Of a stretch of 46,225 nucleotides of DNA, positions 18,087 to 24,709 are shown in pieces; position 1 is the stretch's first letter, and every line of letters starts with the position of its first letter. The position numbers and the translations under genes are program-made. Where the stretch lies: contig NZ_JALJRY010000009.1 of assembly GCF_024519455.1 (NCBI RefSeq), forward strand, positions 288,807 through 335,031, in the 5' to 3' direction. This DNA comes from Streptomyces sp. STR69 (lineage in GTDB: Bacteria; Actinomycetota; Actinomycetes; Streptomycetales; Streptomycetaceae). The notes under the pieces are model-generated. The model searched no databases, had not been told where the DNA came from, and saw only the letters and a program-made list of their open reading frames with translations.

Positions 18087-18539
18087 TCAGCTGCCCTTTC
18101 GCTCGTCGAAGCCCTGGTCGAGCGTGGCGATGCTGCTGAGCGTGCCCGCGATGTACGCCTCGTCGCCCGCGTGAGCGCCCTTGGTGTAGTCGAGGTGGTT
18201 GGAGATGTGGGCCGTCGCGTCGAGGAGTGACTGGACCTGGTCCACCCAGTGCTCGGCGACGTGATCCAGCGCCGAACCGATCTCGTATCCCTCGCTCTTG
18301 AGGCCGTCGCCGGCCTTGATGGAACTCATACGAGCGAGGTCGCTGTCGTGCTGGAAGGCTTGGTGCAACTCGTATGCCGCGTCGCCGACCGCGGCGAGGT
18401 CGCTCTGGCTGACCCGCAGGTCACCCTGCGGATTGCCGCCGCCGGGATCGGCGGGGATCGAGTTGAGTTGCATGTGCGTGGAGCTCTGTTGGCGCGCAAG
18501 GGCGTCGCCTTTGAGCTGCTCCCATTCGTCCCAGCCCAT
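18087..18539 (-). CDS. small helical WXG-like partner of the 766-aa protein
   Basis: The 150-aa protein starts at ATG with GGGAGG about six bases upstream. It is soluble, acidic and mainly helical, with MGWDEWEQLKG at the N-terminus, then DLRVSQSDLAAVGDAAYELHQ and a second helical part DHVAEHWVDQVQSLLDATAH. There is no exact WXG motif. Size, fold and position directly before the large WXG-like protein match the partner or chaperone proteins paired with large ESX and LXG substrates. The stop is 5 bases from the next start. Function is inferred from context. Confidence 0.75.
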   Translation of the reverse strand: MGWDEWEQLKGDALARQQSSTHMQLNSIPADPGGGNPQGDLRVSQSDLAAVGDAAYELHQAFQHDSDLARMSSIKAGDGLKSEGYEIGSALDHVAEHWVDQVQSLLDATAHISNHLDYTKGAHAGDEAYIAGTLSSIATLDQGFDERKGS

Positions 18540-19195
18540 GGGCCGCCTCCCCCGTCTTCCCAGCCTTCGGTGCGTCCGTCGCGCGGACGACGCTGTCTCG
18601 CCGTGGCACGCCCGGTCAAATTAGCAACCCGTGCCGAGGAAAATTCGGGTCACGTCCGAAGTGCGTGGATTGTCGATCGTGAATCTTCGAACACGATGTG
18701 AGCCTGCGGCCGGTCGGCGGGTGGGGCGGTTTCAGCCGTGCTCGCCCGCCGGGAGGTCGAGGTGGCCGAAAACTCGGTGGTGCCGGCGTGTGGCGCTGCC
18801 GAGCGCCCCTGGTCGACACCAATGCGCCCGAAGTGGCGCGCTGGAGTTGTCCCGATGCGGCGTGACCGGTCGCGTGTGGGAATTCCATGAAGATCGCAAC
18901 GAGGGCCCGGCCGACGGTATCCGGCATGGTCGTGCGGGCTTGGGCCGTCGGCGGAGTGACGGTGTCGCAGATGCTTGATCCATGAGCAGTAAGGTGACAA
19001 AACCGGCAGCCCGCGGCGTCTGATCCGGTCCCGTAACTGAGTTAACACACAGGCCGGTTGGCCTCGATGTACAGGTTGACTAGAGTGGTAAACGCGTTGT
19101 CAGGAGTGGCTCGCTTTGCGATCGTAGGGTGAGCGGTTGATCGTCCTCGGTCCGGCTGTGACCGATGGGCGTACGGGGAAACGGGGAGGAGCGTC
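18540..19195. other. 650-base region without a convincing gene, between divergent units
   Basis: Short frames exist on both strands (for example at 18631-18978 plus and 18732-18983 minus), but they are Arg/Gly-rich, lack ribosome sites and conflict with one another. The base composition is less GC-rich than the flanking genes in places (near 18640 and 19040-19100). The region must hold the promoters for the minus cassette and the plus 19196 cluster. Confidence 0.5.
19058..19086 (+). promoter_or_regulatory. candidate promoter for the 19196-23578 cluster
   Basis: TTGGCC at 19058-19063 and TAGAGT at 19081-19086 are separated by 17 bases, a good match to a vegetative (HrdB-type) streptomycete promoter. 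Transcription would start near 19093, about 100 bases before the GTG at 19196. Confidence 0.45.
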
Positions 19196-19642
19196 GTGCT
19201 TCCGGCAGACATGGTGGGGGACGTGTCGGCTACCAGGGCGAAGGACCTGGAGGCGAGTAGCGAAGCGCTGACCGACTTCGTGAGCCGCGTGGACAAGGTC
19301 CTGCGTGATCTTGAGAGTTCGGCAGGGAATCCGAAACGGGTGGGTGCGCAGACGGTCAGCGCGGGGTCGCTCCACAGGGGTGGGCGAGGCGCTTTCCACG
19401 AGGCGGACGGCCTTTACGACGAGTACCACGCGGTCCACGACAAGCTCACCGCCCTGTCCAAGACACTGCACTTGCAGATCGAGGCGATTGGTATCGCCGT
19501 GCAGGGTGCCAGGGGCACTTTCGACGGGGTGGAAGAAGATCAGCGTCGGCGGTTCTGGGAGATCCAGACGGAGATCACGAGGATCAACGGTGCCTCGGGT
19601 CCCGAGCGCACCAACACCGCCAACTCCGGCATGAGCGGGTGA
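19196..19642 (+). CDS. WXG100-like helical protein
   Basis: The 148-aa protein starts at GTG with GGGGAGGA at 19183-19190. It is soluble and helical: a first helix VSATRAKDLEASSEALTDFV, a Gly-rich turn (LHRGGRGAF) and a long second helical region through QIEAIGIAVQGARGTF to QTEI. A strict W-x-G is absent, but size and helix-turn-helix layout fit the WXG100 superfamily (type VII partner proteins). Its stop codon (TGA at 19640) overlaps or abuts the next start, so the two are likely made together and may form a dimer. Confidence 0.75.
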   Translation: MLPADMVGDVSATRAKDLEASSEALTDFVSRVDKVLRDLESSAGNPKRVGAQTVSAGSLHRGGRGAFHEADGLYDEYHAVHDKLTALSKTLHLQIEAIGIAVQGARGTFDGVEEDQRRRFWEIQTEITRINGASGPERTNTANSGMSG

Positions 19643-19644
19643 CG

Positions 19645-21462
19645 ATGACTGACGACCAGCACAAGGCAGACCTGAACCGGGTCTCCAGCCAGAATCAGTT
19701 CACCGACCTGGCTCGGGGTGTCGAGGAGCGACCGAGAGAGAGCGGCCTCCTGGCCGGCATCTTCTACAACCCTCTGCGCGCGGTGGTCGAGAGCACGTCG
19801 GAGGGTGAGGCCATCCATGACTCCGTGCACGGACCGTCCGGCGACCGTCGTACGAACTTCGAGAGCCGCCCGCTCAACGAGATGATCGACCTCGTGGAGC
19901 GGACGAACCCGGAGGACCTGGAGTCCTCCGGCAAGGCTTTGTGGGACGCGCGTGACGCGATCAAGACGGCGGCCGACGAGCTCAGCGGTCACATCGACAG
20001 GGTCCAGTGGGCCGGGAAGTCGGGCGAGGCGTTTCGTAAGTGGGGGAGTGAGCTCGTCACCCAGACGCACAGCCTGAGCAGTTTCGCCGGGGGCGCGGGG
20101 GATCAGATCACCGCTGCCGCGATGGGGCTGGCGTCCGTGCGCAGTGCCATGCCCCCTCGCGATACACAGGTGGAGCGGAAACACCCCACGAAGTTCACGG
20201 CGGCCGAGAAGGTCGCGAACAAGGACGAGTACACGGCGGCCGTACGCGTGGAGAAGGATCGCCAAGAGGCGATCAACCAGATGAACCGGCTGTCGTCGTA
20301 CTACGTGGTGTCCAAGGACGAGCTGGCGGCGCTGAACAGTACGGCGCCTCAGTTCACGGCCATGCCGGATGTGGGTGTGCCGCGGGCTCAGAAGAACGAG
20401 CGGGGGGATTATCAGCGGATCACATCCCCGAATACGGAAGTGACCGGTGCGTCGCGTGTTGCGGATCACCACGCTACGGTCGCGTCATCCACGGGCAGTA
20501 CCGGCAAACATGATGTCCCAAGTGACGTCACGCCGCCCGCGCAGCACACCACCGATCATGTGACTCCTCCTGGTGTGCCGACACACACGAACATCGACAG
20601 TGTTGGCACACTTCCGTCCGCCACCACGGTGCCCACCACGGTTCACAATCCGCCGGTCACGGGTACCCCTGCCCCGGGGGGAGGCCAGGCCAACGGGTTC
20701 GAGAGCGGCTTCGGGACTCCCCTCACCAATGGTCCCGTGAGTAGAGGCGCCGGCGGCTTCCGGACCACCTTCTCCGCGCAAGGGCGAAGTGGTACGTCTG
20801 GTCTGGGCAATTCGGGCGCAGAGCGGTCTGCGGGCCGCGGGCCCACGAGTCAGATGGGCCGCGCGACGGAGACCGGCCGGTCCCTCGCCAAGGGCACCGC
20901 TTCAGGAGCGAAGCCGTCGCCGATGGGGCGAGGTGTCACCGGTGGTGTCCCGCGATCAGGCGCTACGGCGACCCCCCGGGGCAGCGCCGGCCCGGCCACC
21001 GGCGCCGGACGTTCGAACGGGGTCGTGGGCGGGCGGCCCACGTCCTCCACGGGCAACCAGGGGAAGGGCGGGGCGAGGATTCCGCGTGGCAATGTCATCG
21101 GTGGCGAGGAGGCGGCCGGTTCCCGGTCCACGGGCGGTCGGCCCGGGCAGCGCGGGGTCTTCGGAGCGCCCGAGGCCGCGGCAAGGCCGGGTCCGAGCTC
21201 ACCGGGGGCGCGTGGTGGTACGGGCACTCCGGAGAGTGTCACGGCCACGCCCGCCCAACGTAAATCCCTTGCCCAGGCCGAACGCAACGGCATGACGCGC
21301 GGCGGCTCCGGCCTCGTACGCGGACCTGCTAACCACCAAGGGAAGCGCGGCGACAGGGACCGCACGGACGGAACTCGGCCCGCTGACCACCTCGTTGAGA
21401 ACGAAGAAGAAACCCACCTCCCCACCCCGCCGCGGCGTGATGTGCCGCCGGCCGTCAACTGA
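19645..21462 (+). CDS. WXG-domain protein with long Gly/Ser/Pro/Arg-rich tail
   Basis: The protein is 605 aa from ATG 19645; an in-frame GTG at 19639 overlaps the preceding stop. Residues about 70-180 form a WXG-type helical pair with W122-A123-G124 in the turn (DRVQWAGKSGEAF). From about residue 250 to the end the sequence is low complexity, first Thr/Pro/His-rich (DVTPPAQHTTDHVTPP), then Gly/Arg/Ser/Thr-rich with short repeats. It ends in an acidic and polar segment (NEEETHLPTPPRRDVPPAVN). A WXG head with a long disordered tail is reminiscent of PPE-like ESX substrates. It has no signal peptide and lies directly before the second mycosin, making it a plausible secreted substrate or protease target. 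Confidence 0.75.
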   Translation: MTDDQHKADLNRVSSQNQFTDLARGVEERPRESGLLAGIFYNPLRAVVESTSEGEAIHDSVHGPSGDRRTNFESRPLNEMIDLVERTNPEDLESSGKALWDARDAIKTAADELSGHIDRVQWAGKSGEAFRKWGSELVTQTHSLSSFAGGAGDQITAAAMGLASVRSAMPPRDTQVERKHPTKFTAAEKVANKDEYTAAVRVEKDRQEAINQMNRLSSYYVVSKDELAALNSTAPQFTAMPDVGVPRAQKNERGDYQRITSPNTEVTGASRVADHHATVASSTGSTGKHDVPSDVTPPAQHTTDHVTPPGVPTHTNIDSVGTLPSATTVPTTVHNPPVTGTPAPGGGQANGFESGFGTPLTNGPVSRGAGGFRTTFSAQGRSGTSGLGNSGAERSAGRGPTSQMGRATETGRSLAKGTASGAKPSPMGRGVTGGVPRSGATATPRGSAGPATGAGRSNGVVGGRPTSSTGNQGKGGARIPRGNVIGGEEAAGSRSTGGRPGQRGVFGAPEAAARPGPSSPGARGGTGTPESVTATPAQRKSLAQAERNGMTRGGSGLVRGPANHQGKRGDRDRTDGTRPADHLVENEEETHLPTPPRRDVPPAVN

Positions 21463-21486
21463 GCGCGAGCGAGGACAGTCAACGCC

Positions 21487-22782
21487 ATGAAGTCAGGGAC
21501 CAGCCGACGAGCCCAGAGGGCTGCGCTCCTCAGGACGCGCCGTGCCAGACGAGTGCGTGCCGTGAGCGCGGTGGTTGGCGCCCTGGCCGTAGTCGGCATG
21601 GGGTTCGCCCCCAATGCCGCTGCCGACGATGTCCAGTCGAAGCAGTGGTACCTGGACCAGATGAAGGCCGAGGAGATGTGGAAGGTCAGCACGGGTAAGG
21701 GCGTCAAGGTCGCTGTCATCGACACCGGGGTGAACCCCAACACGCCGTCCTTGAAGGGGCAGGTGCTGGTGGACGATGTGCCCAAGGCGGTCTCGTACCA
21801 CTCCACCGTCGACTTCGACGGCCATGGCACGTCCATGGCTGAGCTGATCGCGGGTACCGGGGCGGAAGGTAGCCTAAAGGGGCTGGCGCCGGGTGCGAAG
21901 ATCGTCCCGTATCGCGTTGACCTCAAAGGCCTGAAGGTCGGTTCGGCGGAGCAGAAGAAGACGCCCGAGCCCTGGCAGGCGATCAGGGCCGCAGCGGACA
22001 CCGATGCAAAGATCATCAGCATGTCGATCGGGGGGTACGTCAGCCCCGACGAGGAGGAAGCGGTCAAGTACGCCGCTTCAAAGGGCAAGCTGATGATCGC
22101 CGCCGTAGGCAACTCGGGTACCGGGAAGGGCGATGGCAATGTGGACTATCCCGCCGCCTATCCCTATGTGGTGGGCATCGCGGCGGTCGACTCGTCGTTC
22201 ACCGTCACGAAGTTCTCCTCGTACGGAAACTACGTCGACCTCGTAGCACCCGGCACAGGTATTCCTGGATGGTGCGACACCAAGTTCCACGCGTATTGCG
22301 ATACGGGTGGCACGAGCCAGGCCACCGCCATCGCCTCCGCCTCCGCCGCCCTCATCTGGTCCGCCCACCCCGACTGGACGGTCAACCAGGTCACCCGCTC
22401 CCTGATCGACACGGCGAGTCGGACGTGGCCGGAGAATGACCCGAGCAAGTACGCCGGTTACGGGTTCGTCCGTCCTCGCGTGGTGTTGGAGAACGCCAAG
22501 TACGACGCCGGCGCCCCCGACGTCGACCCGCTCGCGAAGGAGAACGGCGGCAACCTGCTGGCCAGGTCGGCGGGTTCCTCCTCGACCGCATCGACTCCCT
22601 CCGCGTCGGCCACGTCAAAGACTCCGGACAAGGGTTCTGCCGGCGGTACCTCGGCGGCAGGATCAAGCGCTGAGTCGTCCAACGACAGCAACACGCTCTG
22701 GATCGCGCTCGGCGGTGCTGCCGCCGTGCTCGTCATCGGCGGCGCGGGCGTGGCCGTAGCGCGTGCGCGGCGTGCCAGGTGA
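21487..22782 (+). CDS. mycosin (MycP-type subtilisin-like protease), second copy
   Basis: The 431-aa protein starts at ATG with a GAGGAC site upstream. It has a long basic N-region and a signal sequence ending near NAAADD (about residue 47). The S8 triad is intact: D79 in AVIDTGV, H113 in DGHGTSMAE, S277 in GGTSQATAIASA. A Ser/Thr-rich linker (about residues 360-400) leads to one membrane segment, TLWIALGGAAAVLVIGGAGVAV, and a basic end. It is clearly different from the first mycosin, with a shorter loop after the catalytic Asp and another Ser motif (GTSQAT rather than GTSFSA). It is in line with the WXG genes and may process one of them. Confidence 0.92.
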   Translation: MKSGTSRRAQRAALLRTRRARRVRAVSAVVGALAVVGMGFAPNAAADDVQSKQWYLDQMKAEEMWKVSTGKGVKVAVIDTGVNPNTPSLKGQVLVDDVPKAVSYHSTVDFDGHGTSMAELIAGTGAEGSLKGLAPGAKIVPYRVDLKGLKVGSAEQKKTPEPWQAIRAAADTDAKIISMSIGGYVSPDEEEAVKYAASKGKLMIAAVGNSGTGKGDGNVDYPAAYPYVVGIAAVDSSFTVTKFSSYGNYVDLVAPGTGIPGWCDTKFHAYCDTGGTSQATAIASASAALIWSAHPDWTVNQVTRSLIDTASRTWPENDPSKYAGYGFVRPRVVLENAKYDAGAPDVDPLAKENGGNLLARSAGSSSTASTPSASATSKTPDKGSAGGTSAAGSSAESSNDSNTLWIALGGAAAVLVIGGAGVAVARARRAR

Positions 22783-22836
22783 CCGGGATTTCCAGCCAGA
22801 CCGCGCATCAGTCAACAAAAGAAGGGTGAGCTGACC

Positions 22837-23184
22837 ATGTCCAACAAGCAGAAGCTCGAAGATGCCGCAGTAGTCGATATTCAGAAGCAGATGCTCGACA
22901 AGTACGACGGCATCGCCAAGCGCGTGCATGGGCTTCAGGGTGTGATCGACGGGCTTGAGGGCCAGTGGCACGGTATTGGGCGTGCCGCGTTCGACAAGAA
23001 GCAGTACGAGATCAATGAGTCGCTGCAGAAGATCGGCACCATCCTCGGTGACGTCATCGAGGCGATGACCGCGACGCGCAACATCAAGGACAGCAAGGAA
23101 GACGAGGTCCGCGCGGCGGTCAACAAGATCGATCTCCAGGACGGCGCACCGACCGTGCCCACGTCCTCGCTGAGCTCCTACTGA
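22837..23184 (+). CDS. esxA: EsxA/EsxB-family WXG100 protein
   Basis: The 115-aa protein starts at ATG with AAGGGTGAG about 10 bases upstream. It has two helices with the turn motif W44-H45-G46 (EGQWHGIG), standard for WXG100. The C-terminus is rather long (after about residue 85: KDSKEDEVRAAVNKI and a Pro/Ser tail) and shows no YxxxD/E export motif. It lies 94 bases before the second Esx gene. Known pairs form a helical heterodimer exported through EccC; by that logic this one is the partner lacking the signal. Which Esx name applies is by convention only. Confidence 0.88.
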   Translation: MSNKQKLEDAAVVDIQKQMLDKYDGIAKRVHGLQGVIDGLEGQWHGIGRAAFDKKQYEINESLQKIGTILGDVIEAMTATRNIKDSKEDEVRAAVNKIDLQDGAPTVPTSSLSSY

Positions 23185-23278
23185 GCCACCCGGCAGCACC
23201 CTGCAGCACCGGGCACGACGCAGCACGACGTACGACCACGCCCACCAGCCCCACCCGAACGAGACGAGGTAGACACGC

Positions 23279-23578
23279 ATGAGCCGTAACTCCGACGGCC
23301 TTTCCGTCACTTATGACGGGCTGGACTTCGCGGCCACCAAGATCGGCAACGAGGCGAAGCAGCTGGAGCAGGATCTTCAGGAGCTTCGTGCGCTGGTCGT
23401 GAAGAGCCTGCAGTACTGGGAAGGTGACGCGCAGAACACCTTCAACGAGAAGCTGCACAGGTGGGACAAGGAAGCCAACGACATCCACACCGCGCTGACC
23501 GGCATCGGCCACGTCGTGTACACGTCGGGCGGTACCTACATGGAGGGCGACAAGAAGGCCGCCAGCTACTTCCAGTAG
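23279..23578 (+). CDS. esxB: Esx-family WXG100 protein with YxxxD export motif
   Basis: The 99-aa protein starts at ATG, preceded by a CGAGACGAGGTAG region. It is a helical pair with W47-E48-G49 in the turn (LQYWEGDAQ). Near the C-terminus Y87-M-E-G-D91 fits the YxxxD/E type VII signal that follows WXG helices in mycobacterial substrates and is read by the EccC ATPase. The length is typical for WXG100. It is the last gene before a terminator hairpin, so the cluster 19196-23578 probably ends here. Confidence 0.9.
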   Translation: MSRNSDGLSVTYDGLDFAATKIGNEAKQLEQDLQELRALVVKSLQYWEGDAQNTFNEKLHRWDKEANDIHTALTGIGHVVYTSGGTYMEGDKKAASYFQ

Positions 23579-23617
23579 GACGGCTCGCAGAGGTACGTAG
23601 AGTACGGAGAAGCAACT

Positions 23618-23650
23618 CAGGGTGGGCGCGCGCGGGAGGCGCCCACCCTG
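23618..23650 (+). terminator. hairpin after esxB
   Basis: An 11-bp perfect stem (23618-23628 with 23640-23650, CAGGGTGGGCG and its complement) with an 11-base loop lies 40 bases after the esxB stop. It separates the Esx cluster from the kinase genes. Confidence 0.75.
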
Positions 23651-23745
23651 TTGCCGTACCCGGCCTCCGCGCGAGAGGGTGAGCTCGCCGATGCTGGAGG
23701 GGCCGGAGGGATCGGAGGGGCCGGAGGGAGGGGAGCGCACCGGAC

Positions 23746-24636
23746 ATGTCTATGGCTACGACGCGGCGGATCGGTCCCTACACGGTCGTCACCCGGCTCG
23801 ACGGCAACGTCCCCGCCCACACCTCCACGGCCGCCCAACTCCCCATCCCCGAGCGCCGTTTCATCGCCCGCAGCCCCGACGGTGACCGCACCGTCCTGCT
23901 GAGTGCGCCCCTGCCGAAGGCCGACCCGGGGCGATTCATGGCGGAGGCCGACACCTCGCGGTATCTGCTCGGGCCCTGGGTGCTGCCGGCCGCCGAACTC
24001 GCCGCCCCGGGCGGTGAAGCGTGGCACGCCCGGCCCTATGTGCCCGCGCTGCCGCTCCCGACCGCCCTCGCGGTGAACGGCGGTCCGCTGCCCGAGCGGA
24101 CCGTGCTCGGGCTCGCCGTAGCGCTGGCCGAGGCGCTCGCCGTGCTGCACGGGCAGGAGTTGGCGCATGCGGGGGTGTGTCCGGCGGCTGTGCTGCTCGC
24201 CGCCGACGGGCCTCGGCTCGGTTGTTTCGGGGCGGTGCGGGCCGCCGTGCCGGACGGTGTGCCGCGGTGGGGAGCGCCGGGGCTGGACGCAGGGAGTCTT
24301 CCGCCGGAGCAGGCGGCCGGTGGGCAGCCGCGTCCGTTGGGTGACGTATACGCGCTGGGTGCGACGCTCGCGTATGCCGCCACGGGTCATACGGCGCCGG
24401 AGCGGGGGGAGTTGCCCGCCGTGCTGCGCTCGCTGGTGACGCGGTGTCTGGCGCGTGATCCGGCCCATCGGCCTCAACTCTCTGACATTATCGGGGAGCT
24501 GGCGCCCGACTCCCGAACTGCCGTTCCCGCAGGGGGTGGTTGGCTCGGCGTCGGCTGGTTGCCCGCCCGGATCGTCGCGGCCGTCGCTCATCAGTCGGCC
24601 TCCGTGCTGGCCGCCGAGGTGCAGTTGTCCCAGTAG
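23746..24636 (+). CDS. pseudokinase of the Ser/Thr protein kinase fold
   Basis: The 296-aa protein starts at ATG 23746 with a GGAGGGAGGGGAG run upstream. It opens RIGPYTVVTRL like the two true kinases next to it and has a kinase-like C-lobe (GDVYALGATLAYAATGH, RCLARDPAHRPQLSDI). Key catalytic parts are missing. The Gly-rich loop is lost (RLDGNVPAHTS), there is no VAIK lysine, the HRD motif is replaced by H141-A-G, and DFG is replaced by C160-F-G162. The tail from about 260 is hydrophobic near GWLGVGWLPARIVAAV. It probably cannot transfer phosphate and may act as a scaffold or allosteric partner. The start fits the cluster of kinase genes between esxB and eccC. Confidence 0.85.
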   Translation: MSMATTRRIGPYTVVTRLDGNVPAHTSTAAQLPIPERRFIARSPDGDRTVLLSAPLPKADPGRFMAEADTSRYLLGPWVLPAAELAAPGGEAWHARPYVPALPLPTALAVNGGPLPERTVLGLAVALAEALAVLHGQELAHAGVCPAAVLLAADGPRLGCFGAVRAAVPDGVPRWGAPGLDAGSLPPEQAAGGQPRPLGDVYALGATLAYAATGHTAPERGELPAVLRSLVTRCLARDPAHRPQLSDIIGELAPDSRTAVPAGGGWLGVGWLPARIVAAVAHQSASVLAAEVQLSQ

Positions 24637-24709
24637 GCGCGGCCGGGAGTGAGTGTCGTATCGGCCGCGGTCCCCACCACAGCTCCTGACGACAAGGGCC
24701 CGAAGCCCC

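Noticed and set aside
18631..18983. possible small genes in the 650-base gap
   Set aside because: Frames on both strands conflict, lack ribosome sites and have atypical composition.
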